Shown here: positions 56,003 to 64,000 of the stretch, in pieces
Layout: the number at the start of each line of letters is the position of its first letter
How positions within the stretch are numbered: the stretch's first letter is position 1
DNA from: Gluconobacter cerinus
GTDB lineage: Bacteria > Pseudomonadota > Alphaproteobacteria > Acetobacterales > Acetobacteraceae
NCBI RefSeq assembly: GCF_002723935.1
Contig: NZ_BEWM01000004.1
Coordinates: 310,001 to 374,000 of the forward strand
DNA length: 64,000 nucleotides
Direction of reading: 5' to 3'
Program-made: the position numbers and the translations under genes
The notes under the pieces: generated by a model
Database searches by the model: none
What the model was told of the DNA's origin: nothing
The model's input: only the letters and a program-made list of their open reading frames with translations

Positions 56003-57622
56003 ATGACCGGACAGGACCTGACGGTTGAAAAGCTTTCCATATCATTTGGTGGAAAGCAGGTCGTACACGACCTCTCTTTTCAAATAACGCCTGGCAAAAT
56101 TCTAGCCATGGTGGGTGAGTCCGGATCGGGCAAAAGCGTAACCGCGCGCAGTCTCGTCGGGTTAGCGGGCGACCGGGCTCAGGTTACAGCAGCGAGCCTT
56201 CGCCTCGGTGATGATGAGATCCTGCGGCTGGATGACGCTGCCTGGGGGGTGATCCGTGGGCAGAAGATAGGGTTCGTTCTTCAGGATGCGCTGACATCAC
56301 TCGATCCGTTACGAACAGTCGGGCAGGAAATAGAGGAATCGCTGACGGCAGATGGTAAGTGGCGCGGCTGGCGTAATCGTGCAGCGCGTCGAAAGCAGGT
56401 GCTGGAGCTTTTGAAAAGCACATCTGTGCCGGAGCCTGAAATACGTGCACGGCAACGGGCCGATGAACTCTCTGGAGGACTTCGGCAAAGAGCGCTCATC
56501 GCCTCTGTAATAGCTCTGAACCCAGGAATAGTGATTGCGGATGAGCCAACGACTGCGCTGGATGCCAGTGCGGTCTCTCATGTCCTCGGCCTGTTTCGTG
56601 ACCTGAAAAATGCGGGTCATGGAATATTGTTGATCAGCCATGACATCGAAGCGGTGTCTCAGGTCGCTGACTCGATCATCGTCGTCAAGAACGGGCAAAT
56701 GATAGAGCATGGCGAGACTGAGCAGATTTTGCGCCATCCTTCGCAAGATTATACGCGCTTGCTACTAAGTTCGGTTCTGAAGCAAAACCGTAAGTCCCCA
56801 GAGCCTTCAACTCTGCAAGCAAAAGACGAGACCCCGTTACTCGTCGTGAATGATATCGTCAAAAGCTATCCTAATACGACTGGAGCATCGAGGCTCGCAG
56901 TAGATCATGTCAGTTTTACCCTTCAAAGAGGCAAAACACTCGGCATTTTGGGTGAATCTGGCTCAGGGAAGACGACAACAGCACGGATCATCGCCGGGTT
57001 TCTGGAACCTGATGGGGGTAATGTATGGTTTGACGGGAGATTATGGAGCGGAGTTCAAGCGAAGACCAATCGAAGCGTTGAAGAACATGAGCGCCGACCG
57101 TTTCGACATGAAATGGGTATCGTTTATCAGGATCCACTCAGTTCCTTCGATCCGCGCTGGACTGTTCAGCGTATTCTTGCTGATGCTCTAAAAGCCAGTG
57201 CCATCCCACGCGCCGAGCATAATGATCGCATTGTGGCTCTTTTGACATTAGTGCGGTTAACACCAGATATATCCCGCCGGTTTCCTCTTCAGCTCTCAGG
57301 CGGCCAGCGCCAGCGCATCGCAATTGCACGTGCCATCGCGGGAAATCCCAAGTTGATCGTCTGTGATGAACCTGTTTCAGCGCTTGACGTCTCAGTGCAG
57401 ACACAGGTGCTGGAACTGCTCACAGAGCTACAAGAACGCCTCAATATCTCTTATTTGTTCATTTCTCATGATTTGGGCGTCATTCGTCAGATCAGTGACG
57501 ACGTCCTTGTAATGCAGAATGGTCGCGTAGTTGAAGCCGGACCGACACAACAGGTCTTTGAAGCGCCACAGCATAACTTCACGCGGCTTTTACTCAATTC
57601 AAAACTGCCTGATTATGTATAG
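56003..57622 (+). CDS. Fused double-NBD ABC ATPase, DppD-DppF type
   Basis: The 539-residue protein contains two complete ATPase domains: Walker A GESGSGKSV near residue 36 with signature LSGGLRQR near 155, and GESGSGKTT near 317 with LSGGQRQR near 431. Both Walker B/Asp-Glu pairs (VIADEPTTALDA, IVCDEPVSALDV) are intact. A single gene thus supplies both ATPases of the importer, as in GsiA-type systems. Ten bases separate it from the second permease. It is the last structural gene before the LacI regulator. Confidence 0.94.
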   Translation: MTGQDLTVEKLSISFGGKQVVHDLSFQITPGKILAMVGESGSGKSVTARSLVGLAGDRAQVTAASLRLGDDEILRLDDAAWGVIRGQKIGFVLQDALTSLDPLRTVGQEIEESLTADGKWRGWRNRAARRKQVLELLKSTSVPEPEIRARQRADELSGGLRQRALIASVIALNPGIVIADEPTTALDASAVSHVLGLFRDLKNAGHGILLISHDIEAVSQVADSIIVVKNGQMIEHGETEQILRHPSQDYTRLLLSSVLKQNRKSPEPSTLQAKDETPLLVVNDIVKSYPNTTGASRLAVDHVSFTLQRGKTLGILGESGSGKTTTARIIAGFLEPDGGNVWFDGRLWSGVQAKTNRSVEEHERRPFRHEMGIVYQDPLSSFDPRWTVQRILADALKASAIPRAEHNDRIVALLTLVRLTPDISRRFPLQLSGGQRQRIAIARAIAGNPKLIVCDEPVSALDVSVQTQVLELLTELQERLNISYLFISHDLGVIRQISDDVLVMQNGRVVEAGPTQQVFEAPQHNFTRLLLNSKLPDYV

Positions 57623-57759
57623 TAAAAAGGCGATCTCTGCTTTTTTTGGAGGGCCCTTAAGGTGATTCTAGCAATAATAATTTCAATCTAAACGGGATTA
57701 TTATAAGAGCTCATGCAAGGTATGAACCCCCGCGGTAGACGCAGGCATGAGGCAAGGCA

Positions 57760-58773
57760 TTGAACGGGCGCGTTAAGCTTTCTGATATTTCAAAGAAAAC
57801 CGGCCTGAACGTTTCCACAATCAGTCGCGCGCTCTCAAATCCGGAGCGCGTGAGCGAGGAGACACGGCACCTTGTTCAAGAGGTAGCCGCGCAACTGGGG
57901 TACGTCGGCAATGCCGCAGCTCGCAATCTAATCCTTGGAAAAACGGACACCATCATGGTGCTGATCCCGACCTTTCCAGGACAACCGATTTCGCCAGTTT
58001 TTACCGAAGTTCTTCGAGGGATTTGCGAAGAGGCGGAAGCTCATGGATTGAGCGTAATGCTGCAACAAAATCTAAGTCAGGCGATCTCGTCTGACGATGC
58101 CACAAAATTTTTAAGAGCTGGAACGGTGGACGGGGTATTACTTCTCGCAGCAGAGAAATGGACATCGCCTCATGCTTTCAGACCGAAAGAACACGTCCTT
58201 CCTGTTATCAGTGTATTAAACGATTTGACATCTTATGGCCTTGTTAGCGTCGTAGCCGAGGAAAAGCAGGCATTCTCGGAAATCGTGGATCATTTGGCGG
58301 CGCGCGGTCATCGTCATTTTGCTTTCGTCTCCGGGCCACGCGAGACTACCCATGAGCAAATACGATTTCAAGCGACTACCAGTCACCTGAAAAGATTAGG
58401 CCTTTTAGCGGACCTCGTCAGACTGGAAGGGGGGCCATTCGATCTACAATCTGGGAAACGCGCTGCACAAGCATTTCTAAAACTCAAGACACGGCCAACG
58501 GCTGTCATCTGCTGCAGTGATTCATTGGCTTTCGGCTTCCTGCATGAAGTTCAGAATGCCGGACTGAAGGTGCCTGCAGACGTAGCAATAGCAGGCTACG
58601 ATGGCCTTGATTATACGGCGTTCACAACGCCTTCGCTCACAACATCATCACAGCCATCTTCTGAGATGGGATGCGTTGCTGTGCGAATGTTAAATGATAT
58701 TTGGAACAAAAAAATACTGAATCCCACCCTTGCAGCGTTAGTGCCATCCCTATTGGTGAGGCAGTCTACCTGA
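57760..58773 (+). CDS. LacI-family transcriptional regulator
   Basis: The 337-residue protein has an N-terminal LacI HTH (VKLSDISKKTGLNVSTISRAL, residues 5-25, given in part) with the hinge helix at AAARNLI, followed by a periplasmic-binding-protein-like ligand domain. TTG at 57760 is used as start because GAGGCAAGG lies just upstream and no ATG is in frame. It lies 137 bases after the ABC ATPase gene on the same strand. LacI regulators normally sense sugars, so it may control the ABC operon, the GMC sugar operon with its LacI-like box, or genes elsewhere. Target not proven. Confidence 0.88.
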   Translation: MNGRVKLSDISKKTGLNVSTISRALSNPERVSEETRHLVQEVAAQLGYVGNAAARNLILGKTDTIMVLIPTFPGQPISPVFTEVLRGICEEAEAHGLSVMLQQNLSQAISSDDATKFLRAGTVDGVLLLAAEKWTSPHAFRPKEHVLPVISVLNDLTSYGLVSVVAEEKQAFSEIVDHLAARGHRHFAFVSGPRETTHEQIRFQATTSHLKRLGLLADLVRLEGGPFDLQSGKRAAQAFLKLKTRPTAVICCSDSLAFGFLHEVQNAGLKVPADVAIAGYDGLDYTAFTTPSLTTSSQPSSEMGCVAVRMLNDIWNKKILNPTLAALVPSLLVRQST

Positions 58774-58810
58774 GTAGGTATCCGTATTAAGCCGTAGCAT
58801 CTATGTGAAG

Positions 58811-58844
58811 GTGGCATCATCAAGATTGGTCTTGATGATGCCAC
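58811..58844. terminator. Strong bidirectional hairpin terminator
   Basis: A perfect 15-bp stem GTGGCATCATCAAGA / TCTTGATGATGCCAC with a TTGG loop is followed on the plus strand by a T-rich run. It ends the LacI transcript and lies just beyond the stop of the convergent lipoprotein gene. Confidence 0.9.
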
Positions 58845-58851
58845 AAGTTCT

Positions 58852-59559
58852 TTATTTTTTTTCTGTAGGAATAACTGTTGCCCCACTTTTTTTGAATTCT
58901 TCTACTAACAGAGTCGATGCAAGGTGGAATGCACGTTTTGCGTGGGCATATGGTAGCCATTGTCCCATCATGTTCCATGGCATGCCATTATTATACGTAG
59001 CGATAGCAACAAGTGTTTCGTTGTTAGAACCATCTACCGCAATGAGTTCTTCGCTAGCACCGCCTGGGAACGGCGGAGGAATGGGAGGCATACCACCTCC
59101 GGCGGCACCTGCGGCAAACCCTGCAACGACAGGAATAGCGTTGTAGTACCATTTGCTACGACGAATATTGGTAATCGCAGCGCGAATATGTATTGCGTCT
59201 GTGCAAGGTGCGCATGTTGATGCATCGACGACGTTATAGATCGTTCCGACCTGCTTTCTAATTTCTGTAGTGAACGCATCAGTCATACGTGCAGCTACTT
59301 CGGGTTTGAGGTGAGGCGCGTTGGCAACAGGGTGCCATGCAACAGGATCAATCACCGCAATTTTGTATTTAGAAGCCTCCAAGCCAGGCTTTACGTAGAT
59401 ATGATCATCCACATGCCCTTTTTGGGGTGTCATTTCAGTGTAGGTCTCTTCCGGTAGAAAACCTGAATGCGTCACTTTCTGTCCAGCGCAGCCCGTTATG
59501 TCCAGAAATAGGAGTATGGAGGTTCCTAATTGCGCGGTATTTTTTACTGCTCTTAGCAC
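58852..59559 (-). CDS. DUF3313-like lipoprotein
   Basis: The 235-residue protein starts with GTG behind an AAGGA site (8 bases). An N-terminal hydrophobic stretch ends in the lipobox ITGC (Cys24), so it is probably a lipid-anchored envelope protein. The segment HSGFLPEETYTEMTP after the Cys and the later IAVIDPVAWHP region fit DUF3313 proteins, and the GFAAGAAGGG-type glycine-rich stretch near residue 147 is typical of that family. Function is unknown. It faces the LacI gene and shares its terminator. Confidence 0.72.
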   Translation of the reverse strand: MLRAVKNTAQLGTSILLFLDITGCAGQKVTHSGFLPEETYTEMTPQKGHVDDHIYVKPGLEASKYKIAVIDPVAWHPVANAPHLKPEVAARMTDAFTTEIRKQVGTIYNVVDASTCAPCTDAIHIRAAITNIRRSKWYYNAIPVVAGFAAGAAGGGMPPIPPPFPGGASEELIAVDGSNNETLVAIATYNNGMPWNMMGQWLPYAHAKRAFHLASTLLVEEFKKSGATVIPTEKK

Positions 59560-59631
59560 GGATATTTTCCTTCTATTTAGCTCGGTTTTGCGTTTCTATT
59601 TATAAAAAGAGAAAATATTGTTGTTTTCTCT

Positions 59632-59982
59632 TTAAGGTTTCCAGTTGGATTCGCTTACAAATCCTTTTTGGTGCGGATCCATGGCAAAGAAGAAATAGAG
59701 TAGAATAGATTCCTGTTGTGGCCCTGGAAGTGCTTTGAATTCGCGTGCGTTTATACCGTTTTTGCAACGGATGATCGTCTCAAGAGCAATTCTAAATTCT
59801 GGCCAAGAAAGACGACCATCATGATCTGCATCTAAGGACGCAAAGCCTGATTTCTGAACTACTGTTTCAGGGCATTTATCTGGTGATTTAGCATTTACGG
59901 TGAACGCGAAACTCATCGCGTTGATGCAGAACAGATAGCCGAGAAATCGTAAGTAGGCCGCCATGGCGAATTTACAGCGCAT
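59632..59982 (-). CDS. Small secreted EF-hand protein
   Basis: About 116 residues with a signal-like N-terminus (MRCKFAMAAY then a hydrophobic core ending near TVNAK). A complete EF-hand loop DADHDGRLSWPE lies near residues 51-62, and a degenerate second loop (DPHQKGFVSESN) lies near the C-terminus. Such proteins bind calcium in the periplasm. The start is uncertain: GTG 60042, ATG 59994 and ATG 59964 are also in frame and none has a strong ribosome site. It lies 72 bases upstream of the lipoprotein gene on the same strand. Function is unknown. Confidence 0.65.
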   Translation of the reverse strand: MRCKFAMAAYLRFLGYLFCINAMSFAFTVNAKSPDKCPETVVQKSGFASLDADHDGRLSWPEFRIALETIIRCKNGINAREFKALPGPQQESILLYFFFAMDPHQKGFVSESNWKP

Positions 59983-60207
59983 CTGCTCAGCCATTTTTAC
60001 CAAGAAAGGATGAATCAGATAATTCCATTGAATAAACCTCACCAGAATATAGACTACAAGAGAGGATTACCTCAAAGGTAATATCGAGGATCCTCTATGT
60101 CGTTAATCTACAAGATAAGGATTTCTAAAATATCTCTCTATTATTTCAGAATTGAAACACAAGATAATATTTTTATAAAATTAGATTGAATTATATTCGC
60201 AGAGTTT

Positions 60208-61617
60208 TTATTTAAAATTATTTGATGTGGATAAGAAAATAGAATTCTGATTAAGCAGACTGACACGTACTTCAAGGCCGCCTTCGAAATGATTGCAAAC
60301 ATCAATTGAGCCGCCATGAGCCTGAACAATTGACAAAGCCGATGTAAGCCCCAGACCCACGCCACCAGTTTCTCGGTTGCGGGATTTATCGACCCTAAAA
60401 TAGGGCTCAAATATTCGTTCGATTGCACTTTCAGGAATGCCAGGGCCTTTATCTCGAATGGAGACGATGTACCGCTCTTTGGTGCATATTAACTCTATCG
60501 TCGGCGGAGTAGCATATTTGATCGCATTTTCTACCAGATTGGTAAAAACACGCTTGAGAGCAAAGGGTCGACCTTGGCATGTCGCGCGGACTGGACCGAT
60601 GTAGTTTATTGAAATATTCTGGTCCGCAAAATCATTGACAATCGTATGCAAAATTCCGGGAAGATCAAATGTTGTAATATTTTCACTTATGGCATCGTCA
60701 CGAAAGAAAGAGAGCGCGCCGTCAATCATCGCCTGCATTTCATCAACATCACGAAACAGCTTTGCTTGCTGTTCCGGGTCTTCGATGAACTCCCCTCTAA
60801 GACGGATACGGGTCAAGGGCGTTCTCAGATCATGAGAAATCGCCGCAAGCATGGTTGTACGGTCAGCAATGAACTTCTGAATCTGTGCCTGCATGGCGTT
60901 GATCGTTCTCACAACCAACCGTAACTGCCGGGGCCCGGTCTCCGGAATGGGGGCAGTATATGGTTTAGCGCCGTAACGTCCCACGTCTTTTGCAAGTTTC
61001 TCAATTGGGTGAGATAGTTGACGGGAGGCAATAAGCGATACTGCGATGATCCATGACACGAGAATTGTGAGTTCTAAAAGAAGGCGTTCGCGGGCGTAAA
61101 AGCCCCAACTACGCACAAGCGCGGAGCAAAGGAGCCAGCTACCGTCCTGGAGTTGTAGAGCCAAAAAAGTCGCATTCGGGTATTTGCGCTTATCAACACG
61201 AATACCCTCCGCTGCGGAAACAGGGTTTTCTATCGAGAATGCATCAAGACGCCGTGCTGTATTTCCGATGAATGACGAAATCAATTGTTCCCCAGACTGA
61301 ACTTCGGACGGCTTATAATTTGCCGTTTCAAGGGCCTTTGCTGTGTTGCTTCCCGTTTCAAACCACTCAAACGTCAGTCTCTCCGTTGAAGCTGCATTAG
61401 AAAGCTTGACGCGATCAAACTGTGGGGCAGCACTGATTACGCGGCTTACTGTAGCAACTTCCTGTAAAAGTCCGGTTTGTTCAATATTAGGTGCTGCCCA
61501 ATACCCCCCAAACATGAAGAATAACTGGAGAAACCCGATTGTCGTAGCGGCTGCAAGCGCAACAGTGGTGACGAGACGAAGGGTAATGGTGTCTTCAAAC
61601 CATAGGCGGCGTTTCAT
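60208..61617 (-). CDS. Sensor histidine kinase, EnvZ/OmpR-type
   Basis: The 469-residue kinase has two membrane helices (about residues 13-35 and 180-198) flanking a periplasmic sensor region, a HAMP domain, the phospho-acceptor His in AAISHDLRTPL near residue 262, and an ATPase domain with NLVENAIKYA (N box) and GVGLGLTSA (G box). It phosphorylates the response regulator encoded immediately upstream, with which it overlaps by 4 bases. The signal is unknown. It lies near the EF-hand and DUF3313 genes, which could be its targets. Confidence 0.92.
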   Translation of the reverse strand: MKRRLWFEDTITLRLVTTVALAAATTIGFLQLFFMFGGYWAAPNIEQTGLLQEVATVSRVISAAPQFDRVKLSNAASTERLTFEWFETGSNTAKALETANYKPSEVQSGEQLISSFIGNTARRLDAFSIENPVSAAEGIRVDKRKYPNATFLALQLQDGSWLLCSALVRSWGFYARERLLLELTILVSWIIAVSLIASRQLSHPIEKLAKDVGRYGAKPYTAPIPETGPRQLRLVVRTINAMQAQIQKFIADRTTMLAAISHDLRTPLTRIRLRGEFIEDPEQQAKLFRDVDEMQAMIDGALSFFRDDAISENITTFDLPGILHTIVNDFADQNISINYIGPVRATCQGRPFALKRVFTNLVENAIKYATPPTIELICTKERYIVSIRDKGPGIPESAIERIFEPYFRVDKSRNRETGGVGLGLTSALSIVQAHGGSIDVCNHFEGGLEVRVSLLNQNSIFLSTSNNFK

Positions 61618-62336
61618 AAACGCTTGACCGCAGGGGAGAACAAATACCCTCCATTCCGAACAGTACGAATTACGGTCGGGTTTTTAGGGTCATCTTCAAG
61701 TTTATGCCGTAGACGACTGATCTGCACATCGATGCTGCGGTCATAGGCCGTGTGGTTTCGTCCCCGGGCAAAATCCAGAAGCTGATCTCTGGTAAGAACC
61801 CTCTGCGGATGCTCTACCAAAGCTAACAGAAGCTCGAATTCTCCACCTGACAGGAGAACCAGGGCATTATCTTCGGATCGCAGTTCACGGCGCGCGACGT
61901 CCAAGCGCCAGCCCCCGAATGCCAGGAGGGGACGGGCTTCATTCTCAGATGAAATTTCATGCTTGCCGGATGTTCGCCGCAAAACTGCTTTAACTCTGGC
62001 AAGAAGCTCACGCTGATCGAACGGCTTTGTCAGATAATCGTCCGCTCCGATTTCCAAACCGACGACCCGGTCCGTATGTTCTGCCATAGCAGAGAGCATG
62101 ATGACTGGTACATTCGAGGACGTTCTCAGTCGACGACAGAGGCTAAAGCCATCTTCATTGCGTAGCATAATATCTAGAATGACTAGATCAACATTTCCTG
62201 CCGATATTGCGGAGAACATGGCTACGCCATCCTCAGCTATGGACACGGTATAGGAATGTTTACCGAGAAAGTTTGTCAACAAGGCAAGAATGTCCTTGTC
62301 GTCATCAACGATAAGGAGATGAGGCATCACAGTCAT
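61614..62336 (-). CDS. OmpR-family response regulator
   Basis: The 240-residue protein has a receiver domain with the acidic pocket DDD at 11-13, phospho-acceptor Asp55 in VILDIML and Lys104 in LTKPF, followed by a winged-helix DNA-binding domain (about 140-235) containing YDRSIDVQISRLRHKLEDDPKNP-like text and RTVRNGGYLF. It partners the histidine kinase. ATG 62336 is used; ATG three codons later is equally possible. The target genes are unknown. Confidence 0.93.
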   Translation of the reverse strand: MTVMPHLLIVDDDKDILALLTNFLGKHSYTVSIAEDGVAMFSAISAGNVDLVILDIMLRNEDGFSLCRRLRTSSNVPVIMLSAMAEHTDRVVGLEIGADDYLTKPFDQRELLARVKAVLRRTSGKHEISSENEARPLLAFGGWRLDVARRELRSEDNALVLLSGGEFELLLALVEHPQRVLTRDQLLDFARGRNHTAYDRSIDVQISRLRHKLEDDPKNPTVIRTVRNGGYLFSPAVKRL

Positions 62337-62901
62337 CCAGTCTTGATAGCATGTGAGATCATCCTGATGATGTCTCTTATGTGAGCAAATTATTTCAGCA
62401 CGGACATATTCCTCTCATCCACAATTTCCTTTTGCCTTTCAATCCATCAAGTACCGTTTTGATATCTTAAAAGGTATAGCATTTCTAAGCTGACATATTA
62501 CGGACATCTCATCGAAAAAAATCGCTACTACAACGGCTAAAGGTAGTCCTTCCTTCAGGTTGGCCCTAAGAATTTGTAGAAAAAAGGTGCTATTATGCTG
62601 GGGCGAGTTGCGGTTTTTAAGTTTAATTTTGGATACATGGCATACATAGCCTTGTGCATAATGGATATTATAAACAATCCATTTAACGTTTATATTTATT
62701 TTGGAAAAATAGCAGTTATCAGGAATATAATCGGAAAATTTGTTTTTGAATTTTATCAAACCATTGATAAAATGAAGAGAGACGTTTTAGAAATCTACTC
62801 TGTTAATAATTAATATTATACTTGAAAATTTATCCAACGCATCCCCGCAATATGGGCATGTCGCAAGTACGGGAGCGCGTTAGAAATGACCTTACTAGCT
62901 C
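62337..62901. other. AT-rich intergenic region with a doubtful small frame
   Basis: No firm gene in these 565 bases. A 72-residue plus-strand frame at 62595-62813 has an AAGG site 7 bases before its ATG and a mildly hydrophobic, AT-rich product, but no recognisable family; I regard it as unlikely to be real. The promoter of the two-component operon should lie close to 62337. No hairpin with a T-run was seen. Confidence 0.4.
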
Positions 62902-63444
62902 TTACTGCCTCTTGATCGGCAGGTGATGAAAATCACGGGAAAACCACGTGAGGCCATGTTCGGCTTCAGGGTTGTTATATATGGACTGAACTTCGCAAAA
63001 GAGCACATCATGTGTTCCGGCGCTGTGTATCGTTCGTATCACACAATCAAGCGTTACAAGAGCGTCTGACAAAAGCGCAGCACCAGTTTCACCAATTTCC
63101 CATGTTCCGTGAGAAAATTTCTCTTGAGCATCAAGAGACCGGCTCGCAAATACGCGTGCCAGATCGCTGTGATTTGGCGACAACACACTAATTCCTACAA
63201 TACCGTTCTGCAAAAAAGACTGATGCGATCGATTGCTGCGATTCAGGCAAACAAGCACTGTCGGCGGGGTATCGCTGACGCTACTAATGGCTGAAACCGT
63301 GAGTCCTTGGCGTCCACCAGGGCCGTCTGTCGTAACCAGAACGACTGGTGCCCCGAGTAGGCTCATTGCCTCGCGAAACTCTTCCTGACTGACATGGGAA
63401 GAACTGTGCTCGGGAAGCAACGCAGCGGCAGGGTTATGTGGCAT
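62902..63444 (-). CDS. RutF-like FMN reductase
   Basis: The 180-residue protein has the flavin reductase-like domain and closely follows RutF/HpaC: FREAMSLLGAPVVLVTTDGPGG near residue 22 (given in part), SAISSVSDTPPTVLVCLNRS near 51 and THDVLFCEVQ near 146. It reduces FMN or FAD with NAD(P)H and delivers free reduced flavin to two-component monooxygenases. The monooxygenase operon at 40878-49919 lacks its own reductase, so this could be the supplier. An AAAGG site precedes the ATG by 9 bases. A partner oxygenase is not adjacent. Confidence 0.9.
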   Translation of the reverse strand: MPHNPAAALLPEHSSSHVSQEEFREAMSLLGAPVVLVTTDGPGGRQGLTVSAISSVSDTPPTVLVCLNRSNRSHQSFLQNGIVGISVLSPNHSDLARVFASRSLDAQEKFSHGTWEIGETGAALLSDALVTLDCVIRTIHSAGTHDVLFCEVQSIYNNPEAEHGLTWFSRDFHHLPIKRQ

Positions 63445-63555
63445 GAAAACTACCTTTACTAGCTTTAGGGTTCAAGACGGCATATCTGCCGAAGAAATTG
63501 GCAAGGGCCTCACGAGGCACCAGAGAGCCTGCTGCCTGTGGTACCTCGGCTTTAC

Positions 63556-64000
63556 TCATTGGTCAGAAGCTGCCTGCACAAGTAGCTCCGCCAGATCTTG
63601 AGCCGCATCGGGCAGGCCGTTTCTTTGAATCAAAATTGTCTCGATTTCGGGGACTTCGGGAAGTAATCCGGCAGGAAGAGTAGAAAGCCCCTCCGCTGCA
63701 GCAAAGCGACGCGTTCGGCAACTGGCACCCAAGCCGCTCCGGACACCGGCACGCATGGCAGGAAGGTGTGGCGTTTGGAGAACGATGCGATAATCACGGC
63801 GGGCCTTCGCTAGGGTTCCAAGCGCGGCGTCCCTGAAACGGCATGGCGGCTCTAGCAAAACCAGAGGAATTTCAGGCTGATCCAAAGTGCTGGGATCTCC
63901 TATCCAAACCATTTTATCATGCCCGACAATACGCCAGCTTGAGTTGGGTCGATCGCCATGTTGGCCAAGGCACAGGACAATATCCAGCCGGGAACGGTCA
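63556..64000 (-). CDS. LysR-family regulator, C-terminal part (5' end cut by window edge)
   Basis: The minus-strand frame is open from the window edge (base 63999) to a stop at 63556, giving about 147 residues of the C-terminal effector domain. Patterns such as LDIVLCLGQHGD, IPLVLLEPPCRFRDAAL and AGVRSGLGASC match LysR substrate-binding domains. The N-terminal HTH lies outside the window. It is upstream of the flavin reductase on the same strand, 111 bases away, and might control it. Inducer unknown. Confidence 0.82.
   Translation of the reverse strand, partial: DRSRLDIVLCLGQHGDRPNSSWRIVGHDKMVWIGDPSTLDQPEIPLVLLEPPCRFRDAALGTLAKARRDYRIVLQTPHLPAMRAGVRSGLGASCRTRRFAAAEGLSTLPAGLLPEVPEIETILIQRNGLPDAAQDLAELLVQAASDQ

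Noticed and set aside
62595-62813. 72-residue plus-strand frame with a ribosome-like site
   Set aside because: Composition follows the AT-rich background and no domain is recognisable; not enough to call a gene.
1-64000. CRISPR arrays, tRNA or rRNA genes, insertion-sequence ends
   Set aside because: No regularly spaced repeats, cloverleaf sequences, transposase-like proteins or terminal inverted repeats were seen by eye.

Overview
The window looks like chromosomal DNA of an alphaproteobacterium, most likely an acetic acid bacterium (Acetobacteraceae, of the Gluconobacter/Acetobacter/Asaia type). This is an inference from five TonB-dependent receptors with long Ala/Pro/Ser-rich N-terminal linkers, a type II NADH dehydrogenase, a GMC dehydrogenase with its own sugar symporter, moderate GC content and dense operons with ATGA or TGATG overlaps. 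I saw no rRNA, tRNA, CRISPR array, insertion sequence or phage gene. Both edges cut genes: an M20 amidohydrolase on the left and a LysR regulator on the right.

Left third. From 1 to 8519 lies a purine/nucleoside scavenging locus: a TonB receptor, an AzgA-type NCS2 permease, an exported nucleoside hydrolase, adenine deaminase and an AbgA-like amidohydrolase form one minus-strand operon, with a GntR/UTRA regulator divergent from it. From 8590 to 13363 there is a SCO-type copper chaperone facing a DUF2946-like protein, TonB receptor and PepSY membrane protein set, which suggests copper or iron handling. A Wzx-like flippase and a GT-B glycosyltransferase (13422-15914) are divergent cell-surface polysaccharide genes, followed by ndh.

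Middle. From 18129 to 27530 is a chitin-fragment/N-acetylglucosamine locus: GH20 hexosaminidase, TonB receptor, FucP-type sugar transporter, nagB, a NagC-like ROK repressor and a ROK kinase. nagA is not in the window. From 27843 to 31844 a TIM-barrel isomerase-like protein, a GMC oxidoreductase and a GPH symporter form a second sugar operon with a LacI-type box upstream. From 32023 to 37829 a CsoR-family repressor with a clear operator controls a CusCBA/CzcCBA-type heavy-metal efflux operon.

Right third. From 38170 to 57622 is the most unusual part, an organosulfur acquisition island. A minus-strand operon encodes a DszC/SfnB-like flavin monooxygenase, an NtaA/DszA-like monooxygenase, the alkanesulfonate monooxygenase SsuD, a YdhS-like FAD protein, an MFS transporter, a second NtaA/DszA-like monooxygenase and an SsuA-like binding protein with no SsuBC partners. 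Two paralogous TonB receptors bracket it, and the right-hand one leads a plus-strand operon with a complete Dpp/Opp-type ABC importer. A LacI regulator follows. The expected path is TonB receptor, then ABC or MFS uptake, then FMNH2-dependent C-S cleavage to sulfite. A RutF-like flavin reductase at 62902 could supply reduced flavin. The remaining genes are a DUF3313 lipoprotein, a small EF-hand protein and an OmpR-type two-component system.
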